Assembly (NCBI RefSeq): GCF_006175945.1
Contig: NZ_VAJL01000001.1
Location: 1 to 64,000 of the forward strand
DNA from: Chryseobacterium mulctrae
GTDB taxonomy: Bacteria > Bacteroidota > Bacteroidia > Flavobacteriales > Weeksellaceae
DNA: 64,000 bases
Direction of reading: 5' to 3'
Position numbers and translations under genes: made by a program. Below are positions 10,101 through 17,971 of the stretch, one piece after another; position 1 is the first letter of the stretch; each line of letters starts with the position of its first letter. Under the pieces are notes generated by a model, which worked only from the letters and a program-made list of their open reading frames with translations, had not been told where the DNA came from and searched no databases.

Positions 10101-10303
10101 AGATTGATTTTTTTGTAATTGGTACTAAGACTGAAGTTTCCATATCTGTCCGTAGTAGTTACGGTTTTTGAGTTCTGTATGGTGATTGTTGCTCCTCTTA
10201 CAGGTAATCGGGTTTTTTCGTCGATAACGCTTCCTGTAAACATCTGCTGTGCCATTATAGGCACGCAATAGCATAGGACGGGAAGCACTAATAATTTCTT
10301 CAT
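7124..10303 (-). CDS. SusC/RagA-family TonB-linked outer-membrane receptor
   Basis: The 1059-aa transporter imports bulky nutrients across the outer membrane using TonB energy. A signal peptide ends near residue 19 (IMAQQ). A carboxypeptidase-regulatory-like domain spans about 20-95. The plug domain carries the typical IMVRGLSTIQGPKSPLIVVD and VESITVLKDAAASSIWG motifs (about 160-215), then the beta-barrel runs to the C-terminal aromatic residue (LGLKAKF). It is co-transcribed with SusD downstream and lies 66 bp after the TlpA-like gene, forming a three-gene operon. No anti-sigma/ECF sigma pair adjoins it, so control is not evident. Confidence 0.95.
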   Translation of the reverse strand: MKKLLVLPVLCYCVPIMAQQMFTGSVIDEKTRLPVRGATITIQNSKTVTTTDRYGNFSLSTNYKKINLVIIGKGYEEQVIFLELPLKEPLKINLSEKIAQIDEVVLTTGYQKIPKERSTGSFSSVSNAALNTQVSTNILDRLAATANGIVINKGTSQGGSQIMVRGLSTIQGPKSPLIVVDNFPYDGDISNIDPNIVESITVLKDAAASSIWGARAANGVIVITTKTAKYNQPVTVNFNTYLMTSPKPDFNYLKTMSSADYIDVEQEMFKKNFYNTDINSTSHPVLSPVVDLLNKEKKGLLSSEYVRNEIERLKTIDSRDQYKKYMYQPLENRQYSLSMAGGAPQFSWTSSLGYDDNTGNLGEKYERVNLRFHNTWQPLKNLTLNTGIFFTHSATQSGRSAFGSIIMKTNAVPYMEMADAFGNPLAVSKSYEQGYKSALGNGKLLDWNYYPLTDWEHNTAKSRSSEIILNAGLNYKLLKGLDVDIKYQYQRTTGLSNTLYDEGSYFVRDYVNRFTVINSNGSLTYNVPKGAIIDKTNSQLLINNFRGQLNFNRSFGNHQVSAILGSEVRDSNSQSSNNRYYGYDSNNLSFGTVDLSKRFPIIAGGTAFIDNLNSLRESTNRFVSVYANAAYTFDNRYTISGSARRDASNLFGLKTNDQWNPFWSAGLSWNVGNEKFYSVSWLPDLKLRGSYGFNGNINPAMVAVTTMALLGVSTYTQEQMARFDNYYNPQLRWETVRMINAGLDFATKNNRISGSVEYFQKKGENLFGQVPLDYTIGLSSLVWNVAGIEGKGVDVELKTININKSFRWLTTLNFSTYKDKVTKYYPSSTMARNFVLASVPISGIEGLPVYSMFGYQWAGLDPQTGDPRGYLNGEVSKDYANIMGGDVKDLKYFGSAVPTVYGSFTNTFAYKQLSLDVGITYKLGYYFRKPSINYTSLFREWNGHSDYEQRWQKPGDEAFTNVPSNLYQTNSNRDAFYAGSAALIEKGDHIRLQYINLGYEISKKQWRGLPLKSLQMYANVSNLGILWQESKSGIDPDFNLGNNVLKPPMTFTLGLKAKF

Positions 10304-10369
10304 AGTCTGATATAGTTTTGTGTTAATGTAAATTCAATGATTTTTCAAGCGGTGGAATGTTTATTTCCG

Positions 10370-11661
10370 CTAGTCTTTGATGACCATCATCAAAACCTGA
10401 CGCTCTTGAGGTATCAGGTCAAGGTCGTATTTCCGAAGCTCTTTTTTTAAGGTGGCAATATCTTTGACTCCCGAAACTTCCAAATCAACATTGCCCTTGT
10501 ATCCTGTCTCATCGATAAACAATTCCCTGATGGGAATTTCACCGTTAAGCATATTGACCATATTTTTAAGCGGTACATTTTTAAGGATGGATGGGGTTTG
10601 TGGAAAGGTGGAACGCTTTTCACCTCCTTTGGTTGCCAGCTTGTCTTTTGTGCTTGTTCTCACTAGAACAAAACATTTTACAGGTCTTTTCTCAAAAGTT
10701 ACAGTATAACCTGAATAACGATTGAGATCTTCCAGCATATAATTGTAGAGATAATCAGATTTCTGTTCTGGGATAATGAACTCGTAGTTATAGAGATTGG
10801 TTCCATCATTTGAGCCGTCTGATTTTTCTATCGGCATTAGTTGTTCTGGTTGATTAACGTTGATAATTATCCTTTTTCCTGTGAAAGACATTTTATCTTG
10901 CTGTTTGATAAGCTCATATCCTATAGGATAATATATACTCCATAAGGGAACATTGGTAAATTGTCTACCGTGGATTTTTCCTGATGCTGTTTTGCGATAT
11001 GTTCCCCCTGCACCAATGTCAGGAATTTGTCCTTTAGCAAAAAATGAATAATTGAGGAGTTGAACATTTCTCTGACGCTCATAGTCTTCGGATAGCATCA
11101 ATGGCCTTGCCCTGTCCATTTGGATAATGGTCTGAAGGGATGATTTATCACCGCTTAGCACTTCATTGATGGTTTGTTCAGTAAGCTGTCCTGCATCAGT
11201 CGAATTGAATACTTTTCCGTCCTTGATCCATATGATAAACGGAACACCTGCATGTGGAAACAGGTCGTGAAGTTTCTTGTCATCGTAGGTAGACAGCATA
11301 TTATTATGCCTCTTCCCATTTGGAGAAGAGAAGAATTTTTCCAAAGCGGCTTTATCCTGGCTGCTTACCGGAAGTATTTTGATTTTATTTCCGAACTTTT
11401 GTTGCAATGATTCAATTTTAGGAAGATTGATCAGGCAGGCACTGCACCATGTACTCCAAAAATCTATTAGGATTAATTTATTCTTATCCTCTGAAAGATC
11501 AATCGTTTTCTGAGGATGATTAACAACCTGTAAAGGTGTTGCCCAAAAACTTTCAGGAATGGGATCTCCAATTTTAAGAGACCTGTTCTGGGCAAGAGAC
11601 GTGGTGGTTGCCACAAGTGTAAAAATAAGGGACAAAAGCCCCTGCAAAAGATATTTTTCAT
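10370..11661 (-). CDS. TlpA-like thioredoxin with C-terminal DUF3738-like domain, start region frameshifted
   Basis: The thioredoxin-like domain (residues 25-160) has the redox motif WCSAC (Cys68 and Cys71, counted from a TTG at 11647). The C-terminal half (about 200-425) resembles DUF3738/TIGR03435 proteins (VTFEKRPVKCFVLV, LKKELRKYDLDLIPQERQ). Read from the TTG, the signal peptide lacks its positive N-region. An ATG at 11661 gives MKKYLLQGLLSLIF only if one A is added to the A5 run (11654-11658), so I suspect a one-base homopolymer loss in the data or a real mutation. It leads the SusC/SusD operon. The likely role is thiol-disulfide chemistry in the periplasm, linked to uptake. Confidence 0.85.
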
Positions 11662-11862
11662 ACTTTTGTTAAGGTTTAATTTGTTAAACTTTGCTCTTTC
11701 CTGCACTGTGTAAATTCCAAGATACTATTGTGCAGAAAGGGCTTTTTAGGTCTTTGTGTTTGATTAATTTTTACTGTCTGTTTTGTACTTTAATTGTTTA
11801 AAAGACCTTTCGGGAGGAAGTTTTACCAGTGCAGAAAACTCCCCACCCATCAAGGTCAAAAA

Positions 11863-11955
11863 TTAATATGAATGAAAATTAACGTCTCGTGTAAGCTGTG
11901 AAGCCGCAATAGATTGTGCACCTATTGTAAGTGTCATTTTTAAAAGTGAAAACAT
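11863..11955 (-). CDS. Possible 30-aa peptide upstream of the TlpA-like gene
   Basis: The ORF runs ATG (11955) to TAA (11863) and reads MFSLLKMTLTIGAQSIAAS followed by QLTRDVNFHSY. It has a hydrophobic start and a short polar tail, lies in the same direction as the TlpA-SusC-SusD operon and about 200 bp before it, and is too short for routine gene calling. It could be a small secreted peptide, a leader peptide or chance. There is no further support. Confidence 0.25.
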   Translation of the reverse strand: MFSLLKMTLTIGAQSIAASQLTRDVNFHSY

Positions 11956-12318
11956 TTTATTGAAATATAAAAACAACCATAACCGTCTGAATTATACAGA
12001 CCGTTTACTTTTTTGTTTTCAGTAATAAATTCCCTTCGTGCTGAAAAATAATTTGGAAAATTAAAAGAAAGCGAGTACTTTTAAGGTGTGAGTTTAAAGC
12101 GTAGTCTGGCTTTCCTTTTACAATTAAAGGAATTTCGGAATGTGTCAATAATAAGTAAGTGATGCCAACCAAGCATTTTATAGGCAAATCTGGCATATAG
12201 CTATAATTTTTCCTGTTTTGCTAGCGGACTACTCCGGTGGGCAAATAAGAAGAATGGTTGAAAATGTCGTTCTCATAATATTTAGTTTCGATTGTATGGA
12301 ACGAGTCTATGAAGGAAA

Positions 12319-12395
12319 GGGTGGAACCCTATCTTCCACTTTTATCGCGGTACGGCTAAGAACCTATGACGAAGTTTCCGATAGGGTGCCCACCC
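12319..12395 (+). ncRNA. Candidate structured RNA or regulatory leader
   Basis: GGGTGG (12319-12324) plus ACCCTATC (12326-12333) pairs with GATAGGGT (12380-12387) plus CCACCC (12390-12395). This gives a stem of about 14 bp interrupted only by a small internal loop (A against GC), enclosing a 46-base loop. The stem is GC-rich in a very AT-rich setting. No T-run follows, so it is not a simple terminator. It lies about 200 bp before the XRE gene. Confidence 0.4.
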
Positions 12396-12591
12396 CATAA
12401 AATGCAAAGTTACAAAATATGAGGTTGCGACAACCCTACTGGTCTTGCGTCATCTAAAAATTAGCCGTTTTCGATAACAAGACTCAAGTTAATATTGGTC
12501 GCTTATACTTTATGTATGTTGTATGACAAATGTAAATATTATAACTGATATATGCAAATAATAATTAATTAAATATAAAAATACATATAAA

Positions 12592-13101
12592 TTGAATAAA
12601 TCTGATAAAAAAGCAAGATTAGTTTCTCCTGAATATAGAGGACAGATTGGCAAAAAACTAAAGCAGAGAAGAATTGAACTTAATTTCTCTATTAATGATA
12701 TTGCTTTTATGACGGATATAACAGACAATACTGTTCTTAGCATTGAGAAAGGGATTACTACAAATATTGATTATTATGTAGAATATGCTAAGGCTGTCCA
12801 TTATCCATTAGAAACTTTAGATGATTTTAAGATTAAATTAGTACCTCATAAAGCCCTTCCAGACGATAGGAAAGCAAAAGCAAATTTAACTGGTAAAATT
12901 CGAAAATGTATTGTACAATCTAGTTTTCTCAACACCGGTAAAACCGTAGCAGAAATTAAAGCAGAGCTGATTAATTTTAAGTTAATTGATGCTACACAAG
13001 TTTCATCTACTGAAATTGCTGGAGTAATGCGCAACTTTGTTATTGATGGTATAGTTAAGATAGAAAATAAGGTGGGACGAAAGAATATTTATATTAAATA
13101 A
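12592..13101 (+). CDS. XRE-type helix-turn-helix regulator
   Basis: The 169-aa protein has an N-terminal Cro/C1-like helix-turn-helix (about residues 20-75, KLKQRRIELNFSINDIAFMT and DNTVLSIEKG). Its C-terminal half, about 95-169, looks like a second winged-helix-type segment ending GRKNIYIK. There is no in-frame ATG between the upstream stop at 12562 and the TTG at 12592, so TTG is the likely start. It lies directly upstream of the 230-aa protein/RT/nitrilase genes in the same direction and is a good candidate for their repressor. Palindromes between it and those genes could be its operators (inference). Confidence 0.8.
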   Translation: MNKSDKKARLVSPEYRGQIGKKLKQRRIELNFSINDIAFMTDITDNTVLSIEKGITTNIDYYVEYAKAVHYPLETLDDFKIKLVPHKALPDDRKAKANLTGKIRKCIVQSSFLNTGKTVAEIKAELINFKLIDATQVSSTEIAGVMRNFVIDGIVKIENKVGRKNIYIK

Positions 13102-13175
13102 TTAATCTCTATTGTATGTTTGCAGATCTTAATCTAACGAATTTGAAAAATAGAATAGTATAAATCTTTCAGATT

Positions 13176-13207
13176 AATCCTGACGAGAGTTGGGATTTTT
13201 TGTTTTT
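13176..13207 (+). terminator. Probable terminator after the XRE gene
   Basis: AATCC (13176-13180) pairs with GGATT (13193-13197) around a 12-base loop and runs into a T-rich tract. The stem is only 5 bp. A TATGTTTG box at 13115-13122 precedes it, so a short RNA between the two is possible. Confidence 0.4.
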
Positions 13208-13241
13208 TAAGAGTTGAAGAAATTTATATATAGTGATGAGA

Positions 13242-13309
13242 ATTCAGTAAAAATACTGAATAATAGTTTTGATTAGCTTTTTATTTTTGTTATTTACGGA
13301 AAACCGTAA
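13242..13309. promoter_or_regulatory. Two perfect palindromes upstream of the 230-aa gene
   Basis: ATTCAGTA-AAAA-TACTGAAT (13242-13261) and TTACGG-AAAA-CCGTAA (13294-13309) lie 91-160 bp before the next gene. Parts of both recur upstream of the RT gene (TACTGAACCGTAATTGT near 14228-14244). GGAAAACCGTAA also appears inverted at 17719-17730, after the nitrilase gene. Such symmetric repeats suit a dimeric XRE regulator, but no binding has been shown. Confidence 0.5.
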
Positions 13310-13399
13310 TTGTATAAATAAAAAAAGAATTATGTTTGAATTTTAGCTGTAATTTCATAAGAAAATATTAAAATAAAATCTCAAAACGCCAAAATAATC

Positions 13400-14092
13400 A
13401 TGGAAAAAATCAGAATTAAGGAATTAGTTGAATTTAGAACAAAAAGCTCTGATAAATCAAAACGGAATTTCGCATTAAAACTGAAAACGAGGAAAGTAAA
13501 GGAAAAAAAAGATGATGATAAAAATGGTGGAGGAAATTATTGGAGTATTAGTAACAGTTCTATTTATAATACTTTTAAAAATGGTGTAGATGAATATTAT
13601 GATGAGAAAATTAAAGATATATTAGATAGACAAAAAAATACAGACAGTAAGAGGGATAAAGTAATGTATCAAAGAAACTTGGATATATTGAAAAGTTTTA
13701 AAGAATTTGATATCTTAAATTTAAGACCAACTAATATAACTAAATTTGAGACTATCCATAAATCTGTGAAAATAATTACTATAATGAACTTTCCAATTTA
13801 TATTAATCCTGACTTAGTATTTCATTTTGAAGAAAATGGGAAAGAATTTGTTGGAGCATTATTATTATTAGTACCACAATTAAATGGTTTTACAAAAGCT
13901 AATTTCGGTATTTTTTGTGAAGTGTTATACACATTCTTAAATAAACATTATTCAGACAATTATCAAATTTCAGAGGAATACTGTATTGCAATAGATACTT
14001 TTAATGCATCAAAAATTTCTTATATAGACCTGATTAATAAGAAAGCACCATCTCTCTTAAAATCTACTTTAGATGAAATTAAAAAACTATAA
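13400..14092 (+). CDS. Unknown 230-aa protein in the RT-nitrilase locus
   Basis: I do not recognise a family. The first 45 residues are strongly basic and then charged (KLKTRKVKEKKDDDK), followed by a glycine turn and NYWSISNSSIYNTF. The rest looks alpha/beta with a hydrophobic strand (GALLLLVPQLNG, about 150-165) and a C-terminal YCIAIDTFNASKISYIDL. No signal peptide or membrane segment is seen. It is AT-rich like the RT and nitrilase genes and shares an upstream repeat with the RT gene, so it probably belongs to the same system as an accessory or partner. This is inference from position. Confidence 0.75.
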   Translation: MEKIRIKELVEFRTKSSDKSKRNFALKLKTRKVKEKKDDDKNGGGNYWSISNSSIYNTFKNGVDEYYDEKIKDILDRQKNTDSKRDKVMYQRNLDILKSFKEFDILNLRPTNITKFETIHKSVKIITIMNFPIYINPDLVFHFEENGKEFVGALLLLVPQLNGFTKANFGIFCEVLYTFLNKHYSDNYQISEEYCIAIDTFNASKISYIDLINKKAPSLLKSTLDEIKKL

Positions 14093-14354
14093 ACTCTTCC
14101 AGCACTATGCCTATAGTTAAAAAATTAGTCATCATAAAGTATAGCTAGATTAGGAATGAAAAATCATGAATATGGTAGAGATTTATTATGAGTAATATTT
14201 ATAATTTGTTGCTGAATTAAATTAAAATACTGAACCGTAATTGTCGTGTTTTTATTGTTGTGTTCACTGGAATCCGTAATTTGAATTAAAGTTCTTTATA
14301 TATTTGATATAGAAGTTGTTTAAAAATTTAAAATCCTAATAATTAATTACTAAA
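14093..14354. promoter_or_regulatory. Leader region of the RT gene with a repeated 37-bp motif
   Basis: The gap is 262 bp. Bases 14250-14286 imperfectly repeat 13276-13312 (both contain TTTTTATT, TTGT and CCGTAATT), so the 230-aa gene and the RT gene have related upstream sequences 75-90 bp before their starts. A TATATTTG box at 14299-14306 fits the Bacteroidota -7 element. A short noncoding RNA template for the RT could also sit here, but I see no retron-like msr/msd fold. Confidence 0.4.
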
Positions 14355-16477
14355 ATGAATTTAAACATAGATAAAATTAAGTTAGCATACAACAAATTAA
14401 AAACATATGTATATTATGACAATACTGAATTATTCCTAAGAGAAAAACTTGTAGAATTCGAAACTGACACAGTAAAATCCAATTTTAATCTTAATTGGGA
14501 AGTTTCTAAACTATACACAGCGGATGAAACAAAAAGCATATTTGATATTTTCACACATGAAGACAAAAGTATAGAAGAGAATTTAGATATTAAATTCACA
14601 AAATTACTTAATGAATTAAATAATTTTAATGACAAAAGTGATTACTTCAAACATCTTTTTAATTCCATAACTGTTAATTATTTCCCAAAAAAATATATAA
14701 TTCTAAACAAGATGAAAATTTTATTACTAATAAAAAACAATCAGATTCGTATAAATTAGAAAAGATTACCGCATTTATTAATATTCCGATTGAACTACAT
14801 ATCATATCAATTATTTGGATAAATGAGTTTGGATTTAGGTTTGATACAGAGTTATTAAAAGAATGTAAGGGTAATCGATTAATCTTAAATAAAGAAAAAA
14901 CTGATGTAGTTAAAAACTCATCTCTATTTAAACCATATTTTACCCAATATCAAAAATGGAGAGATGAATCGATAATTGTTGCTCAAAATCTGCTAAAAGA
15001 TGAAAAGAATGCTTTATTTATTAATTTAGATATTAAAGATTACTTCCATTCTTGCCGTGTAGATCTAAACACATACTTTGATGTAACTAATGAGAAGCTA
15101 AATTGTATAAATTATATTTTAAGAAAAATACATGTTATTTATTCTGATTTAATTGCTAAAAAACATAAATTCCCACATGACTTCTCTTCTGAATTGGAAA
15201 ATAAATCACTATTACCTATAGGATTATTATCATCATATGTAATTGCAAATCATTATCTAAATGATTTTGATAAAATTGTAACTAATAAGTTTAAACCAGC
15301 ATATTATGGTAGATACGTTGATGATATATTAATTGTCCTTTCTGAACCAAATATAGAAGATTATCCAAAAGGTATCTATGAAAAATATTCTTTTGATTTT
15401 GATGAATACAAAGTTAAGATCTTAAATGAAATTGATAATAAGAACAAGATTTTTGAATTATCACGAGTTGATAAATATCTATTACAAACACTTTATCCAC
15501 TATTCAAAATTATGCCTGGTGGAGATGGTAAAAATATTATCAAAATCGATCAATATGATAATTTAGTTTGTCAATCACAAAAAACATCCATGTATTATTT
15601 TGATTACAAAGAATCTGACCTAGTAATTGATAAATTAAAACAAGAATTAGATTTTAAGTCAAGTGAATTTAGAGATCTTCCTGATGACAATGAAGACTTA
15701 GGGGATTTTGATAAAAATGCATTTTATTTAAATTACACTGATTCTGAAGGTAAAGTAAGAACATTAAAAGATTATAAAGAAAACAGGTATGGCTTAACTG
15801 TCTATTTAACTAATAAAATTCTTGGAGCAATTAAACATAAAAAAAGTGTTTCTGATGACGAAATTAAGAAATTTTTGAAACTTTTTAATGGAGAAAATAT
15901 AATTGAGTTTTATCGATTATGGGAAAAAATTTTCACATATTTATTAGTTAACAACAAACCTATTGAATACGTAGATTTTTATTTTAGATGTATAGAAGAA
16001 ATAAAAAAAATTGATTTACTAAAAGATAATTTTAAAAATACTAAAATCAAAAATCAATATATTATAAATACTTTAATTAAGTTTTTAGATATTTCACATG
16101 AATTAGTTTTATCACTAAATCCAAATTTCTTAAAACAAAATAAAAAAGTTCTTAAAAACTTTGAATACAGAAGTAACAAATTAGAAAGTGAATATATTGG
16201 TTTTTTCTTTAACGAAATAACACGTCCAGATTCATTTTGGACAATGAGATATCGAAAAACAAATATGCTAAGACATCACTACGTTTCTATACCCTTATTA
16301 AATTATACTAAAGAAAGTTATACGACAACAATTAATCTATTAAGTTTAAATTTTAATGTAGAAAAATATACTATTGACGAAAATTTGTTATCAAATTCAC
16401 CACGTCCAATTAAATTTTGGGAGTGCACAATATCACAGTTATTTACTGATTTAAAAGAAAAAAGCTATGAAAAATAA
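14355..16477 (+). CDS. Reverse transcriptase of UG/DRT type, interrupted by a -1 frame change
   Basis: Two frames join into one protein of about 707 aa: 14355-14693, then 14693-16477 read one base back. Joined, the RT core is complete: motif A NLDIKDYFHS (Asp near 226), LPIGLLSSYVIANHYL, and the catalytic box YVDD at 15314-15325 (Asp323, Asp324) followed by ILIVL. It lacks the group II intron maturase pattern and retron VTG-type C-terminus. The switch lies in AAAAAAA (14687-14693), which is both an in-phase slippery heptamer and a homopolymer prone to error. The gene overlaps the nitrilase gene by 11 bases. RT plus nitrilase is the signature of nitrilase-type defence RTs (DRT1/UG1 and relatives). 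Confidence 0.85.
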
Positions 16478-17543
16478 AAACGGATACTTTGATATTGCTG
16501 ATTATTTTGAAAACAAACATTTTCTAGATCAAGTTTTCGAGAGGTATAGAAAGGCAAATCAAAATCATATATCGTCTGATAAATTTGATGATAATATCGA
16601 TTATCTTAAAGATAAATTTTACAAATTTCCAAAAAAAGATGGTCACGGTGATGAAATAATACAAGAAATACACATTAACTCTACCGAAGAAAAATTGAAA
16701 CCTAAAATAGGAGTAGCAAACACATTCGTTGATGAGAAAAATATTGTGGCAGGTTTAAGAAATACACCAAATATTTCTAACTTACGATATCAAAATCTTG
16801 TACGATTTCTTAAAGAAACTAGAAAAAACAAAGCTGACATTGTGGCTTTTCCCGAATTTTTTATTCCTGTAGAAATTTTTTCAAGTCTTGTTAGATATGC
16901 AGAAAAAAATCAAACTTTAGTAATATCAGGATTAGAGCATATAACTGTAAATAATTACTCTTTTAATTTTATAGCTACTATATTACCTTTTGAAATTGAT
17001 GGAAAGAAGGATGCTACGATTGTTTTTCGATTAAAAAACCACTATGCTCCGGTTGAAGAAGAGTTGATAATAGGAAATCACTACTTAATTCCAAAACCAT
17101 CTACAAATAGGTATCATATATTTAAATGGAAGAATATATATTTTTCTGTATTTTATTGTTTCGAACTTGCAAATATTGCACATCGAAGTTTGTTACGTAG
17201 TAAAATTGATCTACTTTTTGCAATCGAATACAATCAAGACACAAATTATTTTTCAAACTTAGTTGAATCTCTTACAAGAGACATACATTGTTATGTTGTA
17301 CAAGTTAATTCTAGTCATTTTGGTGATACGAGAATTAGTCAACCAGCTAAATCTTACAATATTGACATTGTAAAATTAAAAGGTGGTGAAAATAATGTAA
17401 CTGTTATAGGAACTATAGAAATAGATAAACTTAGAGAATTCCAACGCAAAAAATATAGCTTAACTAAAACTGACAAAACATTTAAACCTTTACCTCCTGA
17501 TTTTGATAAAAATGAAGTTATTAAACGAATTAAAAATCAGTAA
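16467..17543 (+). CDS. Nitrilase-superfamily protein partnered with the RT
   Basis: The 358-aa protein has the carbon-nitrogen hydrolase fold and what looks like the full Glu-Lys-Cys triad: Glu130 in AFPEFF, Lys190 in FRLKNHYAP and Cys231 in FYCFELAN. Residues 1-75 form an extra N-terminal segment. In known DRT1-type defence systems a nitrilase domain is fused C-terminally to the RT. Here it is a separate gene whose ATG (16467) overlaps the RT stop, which favours coupled translation. The substrate is unknown. The triad argues for an active hydrolase, unlike degenerate versions. AT-rich codon use matches the RT. Confidence 0.85.
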   Translation: MKNKNGYFDIADYFENKHFLDQVFERYRKANQNHISSDKFDDNIDYLKDKFYKFPKKDGHGDEIIQEIHINSTEEKLKPKIGVANTFVDEKNIVAGLRNTPNISNLRYQNLVRFLKETRKNKADIVAFPEFFIPVEIFSSLVRYAEKNQTLVISGLEHITVNNYSFNFIATILPFEIDGKKDATIVFRLKNHYAPVEEELIIGNHYLIPKPSTNRYHIFKWKNIYFSVFYCFELANIAHRSLLRSKIDLLFAIEYNQDTNYFSNLVESLTRDIHCYVVQVNSSHFGDTRISQPAKSYNIDIVKLKGGENNVTVIGTIEIDKLREFQRKKYSLTKTDKTFKPLPPDFDKNEVIKRIKNQ

Positions 17544-17791
17544 TGTGCAAAACTGCTAATGTTAAACAACTCTAAAAGACTACATAATAGAAAAACTTAT
17601 TAATCATATTCATTTATTAATAAAGTAACAGAAATTTATATTTAAGAGTAGTTAATTTATAAAAATATTTAGTTTTTAAGGAAATAGAAACTAGAACTTT
17701 GTTTTAAAAATCCCTATGATTTACGGTTTTCCACAAAATTTTTAATTTGGGCTTTTATACATTTGAAAACTAATTGTATTGTTAATCTTAT
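17544..17791. other. Short intergenic tail of the RT-nitrilase locus
   Basis: The 248 bp are very AT-rich and hold no gene. Bases 17718-17732 carry an inverted copy of the GGAAAACCGTAA motif found before the 230-aa gene. The IS21 element begins at 17792. Confidence 0.5.
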
Positions 17792-17971
17792 TGGAAAAGA
17801 CGGTCAAATTGACCACCTAATTTCGGAGTAAATTGACCACTGATTTCGGAGCAAAGTGACCACCACTTTCCGGTCCAAAATGACCACCTGTTATCTGGGT
17901 TATATTTGAGATAAAAACGACTTGATTTTTTCATGATGTTAGCGTCATACATTCGTTAAAAAAAGCGGATT

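Larger units (their letters stand above)
11662..12591. other. 930-bp intergenic region upstream of the TlpA-SusC-SusD operon
   Basis: No standard gene is evident. The region holds a hairpin at 11696-11739 (CTTTCCTGCAC pairing with GTGCAGAAAG), a 30-codon minus-strand ORF (11863-11955), a long strong stem at 12319-12395 and a small hairpin GGTTG-CGA-CAACC at 12423-12435. Two longer open frames (12005-12196 minus, 12218-12400 plus) look like chance. The region separates the nutrient-uptake operon (minus) from the defence-like locus (plus), so it probably contains divergent promoters. Confidence 0.5.

Noticed and set aside
12005..12400. ORFs of 63 and 60 codons in the intergenic region
   Set aside because: Composition looks random, the second one overlaps the strong hairpin, and neither has a promoter or recognisable protein features.
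14093..14354. Retron msr-msd noncoding RNA upstream of the RT
   Set aside because: No long inverted repeat pair of the a1/a2 type and no typical stem-loop order; the RT also pairs with a nitrilase, which retrons do not.
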